The notes under the pieces were generated by a model, which was not told the origin of the DNA, did no database searches, and saw nothing but the letters and a program-made list of their open reading frames with translations. A program made the position numbers and the translations under genes. A DNA stretch of 64,000 bases from Aerococcus sanguinicola (GTDB lineage Bacteria > Bacillota > Bacilli > Lactobacillales > Aerococcaceae): positions 61,483 through 125,482 of the forward strand of contig NZ_VYWO01000006.1 of assembly GCF_008726925.1 (NCBI RefSeq), given 5' to 3'. Shown here one piece after another: positions 1 through 7,218 of the stretch (within the stretch, counting starts at the first letter, position 1; the number at the start of each line of letters is the position of its first letter).

Positions 1-543
1 TTCGTCCGCGGCACGCCGATTATCGTCCAACTTTATATTTCCTACTTTGGCCTGCCCCTCTTCTTAAAATACTTGAATGCACAATTTGGCTGGCAGCTCA
101 ACGTGAACGGAATTCCTGGTTATGTCTTTGCCATCTTAGCCATGGGGATCAACCAGTCGGCCTACTTATCCGAGATCTTCCGGGGTGCCTTCTTGTCGGT
201 TGATAAGGGGCAAATCGAAGCCGCTTATTCTGTTGGGATGACCAAGGGCCAGTGCTTCAGACGGATCCTCTTCCCCGAAGCCCTAACCATCGCCATCCCG
301 GGCCTAGGCAACTCCCTGATTTCTCTTGTTAAGGGAACCTCTCTAGCCTTCGTCACCAGTGTCGTCGAAATGACGGCCCAGGGTAAGATCATCGGCGGCC
401 AGACCTACCGCTATTTCGAAGTCTATATTGCCCTCGCCCTTATCTATTGGCTAGTGACCATTCTCCTCGAATTCATCTTCTATTTGATTGAAAAACACCT
501 CGAACTGCCTGACCAAGCACCCCAAGTAAAGGAGGGAGTTTAG
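1..543 (+). CDS. amino-acid ABC transporter permease, 5' truncated by window edge
   Basis: This is the C-terminal 180 residues of a polar amino-acid (His/Glu/Gln/Arg family) ABC importer permease. The reading frame is open from base 1, so the start lies outside the window; the TTG at 73 is internal. The opening residues FVRGTPIIVQL are typical of this family. The cytoplasmic EAA loop that docks the ATPase is visible around EAAYSVGMTKGQ and ends with ILFPEAL. Several hydrophobic membrane segments follow, up to the C-terminus near YWLVTILLEFIFYLIE. The stop TAG is followed after 3 nt by the ATPase start, so the two are co-transcribed. The substrate cannot be named because the binding protein is not in view. 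Confidence 0.9.
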   Translation, partial: FVRGTPIIVQLYISYFGLPLFLKYLNAQFGWQLNVNGIPGYVFAILAMGINQSAYLSEIFRGAFLSVDKGQIEAAYSVGMTKGQCFRRILFPEALTIAIPGLGNSLISLVKGTSLAFVTSVVEMTAQGKIIGGQTYRYFEVYIALALIYWLVTILLEFIFYLIEKHLELPDQAPQVKEGV

Positions 544-546
544 GCC

Positions 547-1287
547 ATGATCCATGTTAATGAATTGAGTAAATCTTTTGCGGATAAGACGGTTTTGGAT
601 AACTTATCCTTCGATATCCAAAAAGGCGAAGTGGTCGGGATTATCGGGCCATCCGGCACCGGAAAGTCCACCCTCCTCCGCTGCCTCAACCGTTTAGAAA
701 GACCTGACCAGGGAGAGATTAAGTTTGATGACAAGGCTTATTCTCTCACCAGCCAACAGACGGATGAAATCACTGACATGCGCCGGCATACGGCCATGGT
801 CTTCCAGCAATTCAACCTCTTTAAGCGGAAGACAGCCATTGAGAACGTGGCTGAGGCCCTTGTAACGGTCCAAGGTCTAGCTAGCGACCAGGCCCAAGCC
901 AAGGCCAAGACAGAACTCCACCGGGTCGGCCTAGCAGGCTATGAGAACCACTACCCCCACCAACTCTCCGGTGGCCAGCAACAAAGGGTGGCGATCGCCC
1001 GAGCCATTGCGCTTGAGCCCCAACTCCTCCTCCTCGACGAACCCACCTCCGCCCTAGACCCTGAACTAGTGGGCGAGGTACTCAGTGTCATTAAGGAAAT
1101 CGCCCAAGCTGGCTACACCATGCTCCTCGTCTCCCACGAAATGGCCTTCGTTCGTGAAGTCGCTGACCGGGTCTTCTTCCTCGACCAAGGACAAATTCTC
1201 GAAGCTGGTCCTGCTGACCAGGTCTTCGACCATCCCAAGAGCGACCGGGCCAAGCAATTCTTCTCCAAAGTCAAGGAAAGATACTAG
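547..1287 (+). CDS. amino-acid ABC transporter ATP-binding protein
   Basis: 246-residue ATPase that powers import of a polar amino acid together with the permease just upstream. Walker [10 protein letters not shown] lies near residue 34, the Q-loop near MVFQQFNLF, the ABC signature [14 protein letters not shown] near residue 140, and Walker [13 protein letters not shown] follows. The H-loop is LLVSHEM. Length and motifs match the GlnQ/HisP type. It is the last gene of its operon and is followed by a strong bidirectional hairpin. A GlnQ-like function is supported, but the actual substrate is not. Confidence 0.93.
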   Translation: MIHVNELSKSFADKTVLDNLSFDIQKGEVVGIIGPSGTGKSTLLRCLNRLERPDQGEIKFDDKAYSLTSQQTDEITDMRRHTAMVFQQFNLFKRKTAIENVAEALVTVQGLASDQAQAKAKTELHRVGLAGYENHYPHQLSGGQQQRVAIARAIALEPQLLLLDEPTSALDPELVGEVLSVIKEIAQAGYTMLLVSHEMAFVREVADRVFFLDQGQILEAGPADQVFDHPKSDRAKQFFSKVKERY

Positions 1288-1310
1288 CCATAAAATACCC
1301 CACAAGCAAT

Positions 1311-1364
1311 AAGCAGGCAGCTGTTCCCTCCTAAGAATAGGAAGTTCAGCTGCCTGCTTATTTT
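1311..1364. terminator. bidirectional intrinsic terminator
   Basis: Perfect 13-bp stem: AAGCAGGCAGCTG (1311-1323) pairs with CAGCTGCCTGCTT (1347-1359), followed by ATTTTAATG. It lies between two convergent genes and can serve both. Confidence 0.85.
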
Positions 1365-1370
1365 AATGAT

Positions 1371-2537
1371 TTATTCTGCTTTAAAATCTTTTTGAATCGC
1401 TTTTAGAAGTTCGGGATCCGTCAGCACATCATAACCAGTCCGTGCCAGGATTTCAATCGTCGCCATCATGGCCTGGTAGCCTGCCTCGGTCTTGGTGCAG
1501 TCGCGGAATTCTGGGGTATGTCCAGAAATCTTTTGGCCGTCTGTGATGCTGTAATAAGGATTGGTGGCGGGGACCACATGGCTAACATTGCCCATGTCCA
1601 AGGACCCGACGACTTCATTGGGGTCGGGATCGACCATGTCAATGCCTACCGCTTTGGCGTTGGCGTTGTAGGCATCATCTAGGGGGCGGTTAGTGACCAT
1701 GTCGTCATAGGTCTTCTCATAGTTGCGGTATTTCATCGTGCAGCCAGCTGCTTGGGCGGCGCTCTCTGCCATCCGGATCATCATTTCGCGCAGGACTTGG
1801 ACGTAGGCCTTGTCGCGCGCCCGAACGTAGAAGTGGGCCCGGGTGTAGTCCGGGATGACATTGGCGACCTCGCCCCCATCCTTAATGACCCCGTGGATGC
1901 GGGCAGTGGGTAGGATCTGCTGGCGTTGGGCATTGACCAGGTTGAAGAGGTTAATGACCGCATCCAGGGCATTGATCCCCTGCCAAGGGGCTGCCGCAGC
2001 GTGGGCATTCTTGCCAAAGAATTCAAATTCCAGAGCCTGCATGGCCAAGGAAGGCGCACTCTTGGTATTGGCGTCTGAGGGATGGGTACAGAGGGCCACG
2101 TCGATATCATCGAAGGTATCTGCAGCCGCCATGTCGACCTTGACGCCATTGGTTTCCTCAGCAGGCGTCCCTAAGACCACCAGGCGTCCACCAGTTTCTC
2201 CTAGGACTTTGGACAAAACGATGGCTGCCCCGGTATCCACGGTCCCCAGCATGTTGTGGCCACAGCCATGACCAATCTCAGGGAGGGCATCATATTCCGA
2301 TAGGTAGGCCACGGTAGGTCCCGGCTTAGCGGAATCATAAGTCGCCCGAAAGGCGGTTTCGAAGCCTAGGTAAGGTTTTTCAACCTGGAAGCCATGTTTT
2401 TCCAGAAGATCCACATGGGCCTGAGAGGACTGGTCTTCTTCAAGGCCGAGCTCTGGGTGGTCATAGATATAATCACTCAAGGCTTGGAATTCTTCTCTTA
2501 AGTCTTTACAAATCGTCGTTAATTGTTCTTTTCCCAT
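1371..2537 (-). CDS. M20 family amidohydrolase (AbgB-like)
   Basis: 388-residue metallo-amidohydrolase or aminoacylase of the M20 peptidase family, of the type that cleaves N-acyl or p-aminobenzoyl amino acids. The metal-binding segment GHGCGHNMLG sits near residue 93 and the catalytic Glu pair in GTPAEETNG near residue 125. The dimerisation insert follows, with NAHAAAAPWQG. The start ATG has an AGAAGG ribosome site. The gene lies 15 nt downstream of a YfcC-type carrier on the same strand, so the pair probably imports and hydrolyses an acylated amino acid or short peptide. The exact substrate is unknown. Confidence 0.85.
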   Translation of the reverse strand: MGKEQLTTICKDLREEFQALSDYIYDHPELGLEEDQSSQAHVDLLEKHGFQVEKPYLGFETAFRATYDSAKPGPTVAYLSEYDALPEIGHGCGHNMLGTVDTGAAIVLSKVLGETGGRLVVLGTPAEETNGVKVDMAAADTFDDIDVALCTHPSDANTKSAPSLAMQALEFEFFGKNAHAAAAPWQGINALDAVINLFNLVNAQRQQILPTARIHGVIKDGGEVANVIPDYTRAHFYVRARDKAYVQVLREMMIRMAESAAQAAGCTMKYRNYEKTYDDMVTNRPLDDAYNANAKAVGIDMVDPDPNEVVGSLDMGNVSHVVPATNPYYSITDGQKISGHTPEFRDCTKTEAGYQAMMATIEILARTGYDVLTDPELLKAIQKDFKAE

Positions 2538-2552
2538 AAGTCAACCTTCTTT

Positions 2553-3971
2553 CTAGAATGGGCCGTAACCCATCACGTGCGCGCCAACAACAAAGACAAG
2601 ACCAATCAAGAGCCAAATCAGCATCAGGGGCATGGCGAATTTGACCCACTTGCTATAAGGGACCTTGGCAATCGCCAGCTGGGCCATGAGGATGCCGGAC
2701 ATGGGCATGATGGAATCCAAGAAGCCGTTGCCTAGTTGATAGCAGAGGACAGCGGTCTGCAGGGTCACGCCCAGGGCATCTGCCAGAGGAACGATAATGG
2801 GCATGGTGACAGCTGCCTGGCCACTCCCCGATGAAATAAAGAAATTGATAATGATCTGAACCACGTAAATCCCTACTGCGCTCAGAACGCTCGGGAGGTT
2901 GGCGATAGCGTCTGACATGGCATGGATGAGGGTATCAATAATCATCCCGTCTTCCAGGATGACAATTAAACTCTGGGCTAGGCCTACAATCAAGGCTGCA
3001 TAGACCATATCCTTGGCCCCTTCAATGAAGCCATCAGCGATTTGCCCCGCCTTCAAACCGCCCACCATGCCAGCTAAGATCCCGGCACCGATGAAAACCG
3101 CACCAATCTCTGTAATATACCAACCATAACCGATGACGCCGACCGCAATGACCACAAAACTCATGACAAAGATGGCTGCAATGACTTGTTGGCGGCGGCT
3201 AAAGGTCAAGGCCTCCGTCTTTTTTCCCTCAGCGGCTTCTTCGGCCTTGGCTGCCTGCTCCTCTTCATAGACAAGGGACTGGGTCGGATCTGCCTTGACC
3301 TTCTTGGCATAACGCATCAAGTAGATAGTTGTCGCTAGCCAAACGACCCCAAAGAGGACCAGACGCAAGCCAATGCCAGAGAAGAGGGGCAGGTCAGCAA
3401 TGGACTGGGCCACGCCGACTGAAAAGGGATTCATAAAGCCTGACGTGAAGCCTAGACCGGCCCCTAGACCGATCATCCCCACGCCGACCAGGGCATCATA
3501 GCCCATGCCTCGCGCCAGGGTCACGCCCAAAGCAATGAAGAGAATGGTCTCTTCGCTCAGGCCAATCGTTGACCCTGCAATCCCCATGATCAAGAGAACA
3601 GAAGGAATCACCAGGGTCTCCTTGCCACGCAGGGCATGGACCAAACGACTCAGGGCCGCTTCAATGGCCCCTGTCTGGTTCATCACCCCAAAGGCTCCCC
3701 CTACGATAAAGAGGAAGTAGGAAATATGCTGGCTCCGTTCAAAACCCGCCGGCAGGGACTTCAAAATATCAAAGATACCCTGGGGCTGCTGGGCCACATA
3801 TTTAAAGGAGTTCGGATCAATCACCTCCCGACCATCCACCATGGTTCGGGCAAACTCCCCCGCCGGCACAATCCAGGACATAAGGGCTGCAATTACAATA
3901 AAAGCAAACAACAACACATAGGTATGTGGGACCCGAAGCTCCCGCATATCCGACCACAATCTACTCACCAT
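2553..3971 (-). CDS. YfcC/DcuC-type carboxylate carrier
   Basis: 472-residue inner-membrane carrier of the C4-dicarboxylate anaerobic carrier superfamily (YfcC-like, often annotated as a basic amino-acid or carboxylate antiporter). About 12 hydrophobic segments are visible. A charged cytoplasmic loop near residues 220-250 (EEEQAAKAEEAAEGKK) splits two halves. The conserved glycine-rich stretch GAGLGFTSGFMNPFSVG lies in the first half, and SSGSGQAAVTMPIIVPLAD in the second. It is followed by the M20 hydrolase, which suggests uptake of its substrate. The start at 3971 has only a weak ribosome site; the ATG eight codons in is an alternative. Confidence 0.82.
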   Translation of the reverse strand: MVSRLWSDMRELRVPHTYVLLFAFIVIAALMSWIVPAGEFARTMVDGREVIDPNSFKYVAQQPQGIFDILKSLPAGFERSQHISYFLFIVGGAFGVMNQTGAIEAALSRLVHALRGKETLVIPSVLLIMGIAGSTIGLSEETILFIALGVTLARGMGYDALVGVGMIGLGAGLGFTSGFMNPFSVGVAQSIADLPLFSGIGLRLVLFGVVWLATTIYLMRYAKKVKADPTQSLVYEEEQAAKAEEAAEGKKTEALTFSRRQQVIAAIFVMSFVVIAVGVIGYGWYITEIGAVFIGAGILAGMVGGLKAGQIADGFIEGAKDMVYAALIVGLAQSLIVILEDGMIIDTLIHAMSDAIANLPSVLSAVGIYVVQIIINFFISSGSGQAAVTMPIIVPLADALGVTLQTAVLCYQLGNGFLDSIMPMSGILMAQLAIAKVPYSKWVKFAMPLMLIWLLIGLVFVVGAHVMGYGPF

Positions 3972-4027
3972 TCTCGCTCATTTCTATTTAGTGTATCCTG
4001 TCGTCACTGCCGGTCTTAAAACAAAAA

Positions 4028-4041
4028 TGAAAGCGTTACCA
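4028..4041. promoter_or_regulatory. putative cre (CcpA) site upstream of the YfcC-type gene
   Basis: TGAAAGCGTTACCA matches the catabolite-responsive element consensus TGWAANCGNTNWCA at all fixed positions but one. It lies about 57 nt upstream of the carrier start, consistent with carbon catabolite control of the amidohydrolase operon. Confidence 0.55.
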
Positions 4042-4101
4042 TAAAACACGCTAATCCAAGGCAGTGCACAACACAATCAGTTCAGATTCTACCATAAGTA
4101 G

Positions 4102-4220
4102 AGGGTGTGAACAAGAGCGCTTAGGCTTGAATGATTGGAGGCTCATCAAAAAAGGCTGACGCCAGTCAGACGTTTTGGTGAGCTGAAATCACTTCAAGTC
4201 TGCTCTTGTGAACCCGACTA
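4102..4220 (+). repeat. long palindromic element, copy R1
   Basis: Begins AGGGTGTGA and ends GAACCCGACTA. Between these ends is a long imperfect hairpin: arm 1 ACAAGAGC/GCTCTTGT, arm 2 CTTGAA/TTCAAG, then TGATT/AATCA, and an apical stem around CTGAC/GTCAG. It carries the family core TTAG...TGATTGGAG. First of four head-to-tail copies, in the region between the divergent YfcC and thiM genes. Confidence 0.9.
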
Positions 4221-4221
4221 A

Positions 4222-4341
4222 AGGGTGTGAACAAGAGTGTTTAGCTTTGGATGCTTGGAGTAAGTCAGAATAAGAGCAAGCCACGCTTGCGCGTTTCTGA
4301 CTTGCGAAAGCACTCCAAAGCTGCTCTTGTGAACCCGACTA
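4222..4341 (+). repeat. long palindromic element, copy R2
   Basis: Same ends as R1. Arms: ACAAGAG/CTCTTGT, CTTTGGA/TCCAAAG (slightly offset), AAGTCAGAA/TTCTGACTT, and an inner GCAAGC...GCTTGC hairpin. Joined to R1 by a single base. Confidence 0.9.
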
Positions 4342-4344
4342 ATC

Positions 4345-4460
4345 AGGGTGTAAAGGCTAGCGGGAGAAATAGTCCTCTGGAGGCAAAAACCAGAGAAGAC
4401 TGAAAGTCTTCGGCGGATTTTGCTGAAGAGGAGCTATTTCTGCTAGCCTGAACCCGACTA
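4345..4460 (+). repeat. long palindromic element, copy R3 (divergent stem)
   Basis: Ends AGGGTGTAA and GAACCCGACTA are retained, but the stem is unrelated to R1/R2: AGGCTAGC/GCTAGCCT, AGAAATAG/CTATTTCT, TCCTCT/AGAGGA and GAAGACT/AGTCTTC. The TTTAG core is missing. A truncated relative of this subtype is found at 52487-52540. Confidence 0.85.
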
Positions 4461-4461
4461 T

Positions 4462-4525
4462 AGGGTGTGAACAAGAGCGCTTAGCTTTGGATGCTTGGAG
4501 ACCAAACGGAAAAAAAGCGGCTAAT
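4462..4525 (+). repeat. long palindromic element, copy R4, 3' half missing
   Basis: Contains AGGGTGTGA, the arm ACAAGAGC, the TTAG core and GGAG, followed by CCAAACGGAAAAAAAGCGGC. This resembles the left half of the R6 element at 18434-18553. No complementary right half follows, so the copy is truncated. Confidence 0.75.
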
Positions 4526-4571
4526 TGCCTTCGCCAGCACCCCAATGCAAATAGCAGGGCCAGCATCTGCC

Positions 4572-4600
4572 TTGACAAAAGACAAGCGATGTTTTAGAGT
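4572..4600 (+). promoter_or_regulatory. putative sigma-A promoter of the thiM operon
   Basis: TTGACA (4572-4577), a 17-bp spacer, and TAGAGT (4595-4600). Transcription would start just before the TPP aptamer. Confidence 0.6.
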
Positions 4601-4613
4601 GGCTGTATACAAA

Positions 4614-4690
4614 GATAAATTGAGGTGCCAATTGGCTGAGATTAGACTCATTGAACCTGTCAAGGTAATGCTTGCGTAGGGAATATATTT
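4614..4690 (+). promoter_or_regulatory. TPP riboswitch (THI element)
   Basis: The conserved aptamer blocks are readable in order: GAGGTGCC, GGCTGAGATTAGACTC, TTGAACCTGTCAAGGTAATG and GCGTAGGGAA. These match the thiamine-pyrophosphate aptamer with its GGCTGAGA and TTGAACCTG...GTAATNC..GCGTAGGGAA signatures. It lies about 120 nt upstream of thiM, with an intrinsic terminator in between. Transcription attenuation of the thiamine salvage operon by TPP is therefore expected. Confidence 0.92.
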
Positions 4691-4708
4691 TTTAGTGTGG
4701 CTGATTGG

Positions 4709-4739
4709 CAATCTCTGGTATAGGAGATTGTCTTTTTTG
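4709..4739 (+). terminator. riboswitch-controlled terminator
   Basis: CAATCTC (4709-4715) pairs with GAGATTG (4724-4730), followed by TCTTTTTTG. It lies between the TPP aptamer and thiM and is the likely expression platform. Confidence 0.85.
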
Positions 4740-4806
4740 TTATATTATGCGCTATATATGCTGACATGGCTCAAAGGACACCGTCTCCACATAGGAGGAA
4801 TAAATT

Positions 4807-5640
4807 ATGGAAAAACACTTACATGATTCGATCTGTCAGACGGTCCAGGCCGTTAAGGAGGACCAACCCCTAGTGCCTTCCATCACCAATACCGTCACCA
4901 TTAACCTGGTAGCGAATACCCAATTAGCCGCTGGTGGTTCGGCCGCTATGGTCTACCTGCCAGACGAGGGAGAAGCCATGGCCCAGGCGGGGGAAGCGCT
5001 CTATATCAACATGGGGACCATCTTCCCTATCTATGAAGAGACCCTGCCACGAACAGTTGCCAAGCTCAATGCGACCCAGACTCCCTGGGTCTTAGATCCG
5101 GTGGCAGTCGGCATGGGCACCAGCCGCAGCCAGCTCCTCCTCAAGATGCGGGAAGCCAAGCCTGCCGTTATCAAGGGCAATGCCAGTGAGATTATCGCCA
5201 TGGCCCAGCTCTGGGAGCTCTTAGAAACAGACCAAGTGGTTGCCAGCAAGGGCGTCGATAGCCTCCATACCACCCAGGAAGCTCGCCAAGCTGCCCTCTC
5301 GCTCGCCCGTCATACCGGTGGCGCAGTGGTTGTCTCTGGGGAGACCGACCTTGTAACCGATGGGACACGACTAATTACGTCCACAGGTGGCTCCCAGCTC
5401 ATGACCCATATCACCGGCGCAGGCTGTGCCTTGGGTGGGCTCATTGCCGTCTATGCCACCAAGGCTGACCCCCTAACCGCTGCCCTAACCGGTGTCAATG
5501 CCTTCAATTACGCCGGCTCAAAGGCAGAAAAGCAGGCGCAAGGCCCCGCCTCCTTCCAGGTCCACTTACTGGACGAACTCTACCAGGCCAGCCCAGACGA
5601 CATCGCGGGCCTAGCCATCCAGATTGAGAAGGTTGACTAA
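4807..5640 (+). CDS. thiM: hydroxyethylthiazole kinase
   Basis: 277 residues. Phosphorylates 4-methyl-5-(2-hydroxyethyl)thiazole for thiamine salvage. Family landmarks: ITNTVTINLVANTQLAAGGS at the N-terminus, the substrate segment PWVLDPVAVG near residue 95, VIKGNASEI, and the ATP-site GAGCALGG with the catalytic Cys near residue 205. A strong AGGAGGA ribosome site precedes the ATG. It is the first gene of a thiM-thiE-thiD operon under the TPP riboswitch. No thiC or thiG is in view, so the operon appears to be salvage-type. Confidence 0.95.
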   Translation: MEKHLHDSICQTVQAVKEDQPLVPSITNTVTINLVANTQLAAGGSAAMVYLPDEGEAMAQAGEALYINMGTIFPIYEETLPRTVAKLNATQTPWVLDPVAVGMGTSRSQLLLKMREAKPAVIKGNASEIIAMAQLWELLETDQVVASKGVDSLHTTQEARQAALSLARHTGGAVVVSGETDLVTDGTRLITSTGGSQLMTHITGAGCALGGLIAVYATKADPLTAALTGVNAFNYAGSKAEKQAQGPASFQVHLLDELYQASPDDIAGLAIQIEKVD

Positions 5641-6347
5641 TGTCTACAGCACGCCAAAACTTTGACCTGTCAGCCTACCTGGTCATTGGACCAGAGAATA
5701 CCCCCGATAGGTCCCCGCTTGAAGTTATCCGCCTAGCCCTTGAGGCAGGCTTCACCTTCATCCAGATCCGCTCTAAAATCCTCGACGCTAAAGATTGGAT
5801 CGACCTGACCATCCAAGCCGCTGACCTCATCAAAAAAATGGGCCTGCAAGACAAGGTCTCCCTGGTCGTCAATGACCGCCTAGATGTGGCTCTAGCTGCC
5901 CGGGAAGCCGGGGCTAAGGTGGACGGCCTCCATGTCGGTCAGACCGACCTGCCCGTCGCCCTCTGCCGCAAGTATCTAGGTCCAGATGCCATCATCGGCC
6001 TATCTGCAACAGCCCTTGAGCTCATCGACTATGTTCAAAAAGAAGATGTGACCGCTATCGATTACTTCGGTGCTGGCCCCTTGCATGCTTCTACATCCAA
6101 ACCTGAAGCGGGCCACTTCAACGGTGGTCAGTTGGTCACCCGGACCTATGCTGAACTCGAACGGCTAGCCCAGGTCAGCCCCATCCCCGTCACCATAGGA
6201 GGTGGGGTCACTTTAGAAGACCTGCCCCAACTGGCCCAAACCGGCGTTGATTCTTTCTTCGTCATTTCAGCTGTTACAGGTGCAGACGATCCCGGCCAAG
6301 CCGCTCAAGACCTCGTCTCCTGCTGGAAAGCCCATCGAAAGGAGTAG
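5640..6347 (+). CDS. thiE: thiamine-phosphate synthase
   Basis: 235 residues. Couples hydroxymethylpyrimidine diphosphate to thiazole phosphate. TIM-barrel landmarks are clear: [29 protein letters not shown], the pyrophosphate-binding [20 protein letters not shown] and VTIGGGV. It is about 20 residues longer than many ThiE proteins because of a longer N-terminus. Its ATG overlaps the thiM stop (TAATG), indicating translational coupling. Confidence 0.94.
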   Translation: MSTARQNFDLSAYLVIGPENTPDRSPLEVIRLALEAGFTFIQIRSKILDAKDWIDLTIQAADLIKKMGLQDKVSLVVNDRLDVALAAREAGAKVDGLHVGQTDLPVALCRKYLGPDAIIGLSATALELIDYVQKEDVTAIDYFGAGPLHASTSKPEAGHFNGGQLVTRTYAELERLAQVSPIPVTIGGGVTLEDLPQLAQTGVDSFFVISAVTGADDPGQAAQDLVSCWKAHRKE

Positions 6348-6351
6348 TTCT

Positions 6352-7143
6352 ATGAAAACTGCCTTAAGCATCGCCGGCTCCGATTCTTCAGGAGGAGCCG
6401 GTATCCAAGCCGACCTCAAGACTTTTCAAGCGACGGGCACTTTTGGCATGTCAGCCATCACCGCGATCACAGCCCAGAATACCCTGGGTGTCCAAGAGAG
6501 TGCCATCGTCTCTCCCGAGCTCCTGGAAGCCCAGATTCGTAGTGTCTGTGAAGATATCCGACCCGATGCAGTCAAAATTGGCATGGTGGGGAATGCCGTA
6601 TCCATCCGCTGCATCGCCCGCCTCATCCAAGCTTATCACTTGGAGAATGTCGTCCTCGATCCCGTCATGGTCGCCACGAGTGGGGCCAGACTCCTCGCCT
6701 CAGACCAAGTCCAAAGCCTGCAAGCAGACCTCATTCCCCTGGCTCGGCTCATCACCCCCAACCTGTCAGAAGCTAGCGTCCTCTATGGCCAAACAATCGA
6801 AACGGAAGCAGAGATGGCAGAAGCTGGTCAGGCACTGGCAGACCACTACCAAGTCGCCGTCCTCATCAAGGGGGGCCATCTCAGAGGCCAAGCGCGGGAT
6901 GTCCTCGCTTTACCAGAAGGCAGAATCGAATGGTTTGATGCCAGCCGCATCGACAACCCCAACACCCACGGCACCGGCTGCACCCTATCGAGCGCCATCG
7001 CCTCCTACCTGGCCCAGGGCTACCCCCTCGAGGAAGCCATCCAAGCCGGCAAGACCTATTTAACAGGAGCCATTGCTGCTGGCCTGGACTTGGGCCAAGG
7101 GCATGGGCCCTTAGACCATGGCTATGGCTTGCATCGTGGGTAA
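6352..7143 (+). CDS. thiD: hydroxymethylpyrimidine (phosphate) kinase
   Basis: 263 residues. Phosphorylates HMP and HMP-P for thiamine synthesis. The start chosen is the ATG at 6352: it has an AAAGGAG site overlapping the thiE stop and begins [17 protein letters not shown], the canonical ThiD N-terminus. The frame is also open upstream but overlaps thiE. Other landmarks: [33 protein letters not shown], and the anion-hole [12 protein letters not shown]. Last gene of the riboswitch-controlled operon. Confidence 0.95.
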   Translation: MKTALSIAGSDSSGGAGIQADLKTFQATGTFGMSAITAITAQNTLGVQESAIVSPELLEAQIRSVCEDIRPDAVKIGMVGNAVSIRCIARLIQAYHLENVVLDPVMVATSGARLLASDQVQSLQADLIPLARLITPNLSEASVLYGQTIETEAEMAEAGQALADHYQVAVLIKGGHLRGQARDVLALPEGRIEWFDASRIDNPNTHGTGCTLSSAIASYLAQGYPLEEAIQAGKTYLTGAIAAGLDLGQGHGPLDHGYGLHRG

Positions 7144-7166
7144 AAGCAATCGCTCAAAAAAGAAGA

Positions 7167-7200
7167 AGCCCAGTGACTTTCCCGGTCACTGGGCTTTGTT
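7167..7200. terminator. bidirectional terminator
   Basis: AGCCCAGTGAC (7167-7177) pairs with GTCACTGGGCT (7185-7195). T-rich tracts lie on both sides, so it can end both thiD and the convergent phosphatase gene. Confidence 0.85.
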
Positions 7201-7218
7201 TGGCTTTCGATTAACGAT

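Noticed and set aside
4102..4525. CRISPR array
   Set aside because: Repeats are tandem with no unique spacers of constant size; each unit is itself a long hairpin, and no cas genes are near.
4481..4711. Minus-strand reading frame across the thiM leader
   Set aside because: It runs through repeat R4, the promoter and the TPP aptamer and has no ribosome site; a shadow frame.
6247..6351. Upstream extension of thiD by 35 codons
   Set aside because: It overlaps thiE, and the canonical N-terminus [12 protein letters not shown] begins at 6352 after AAAGGAG.
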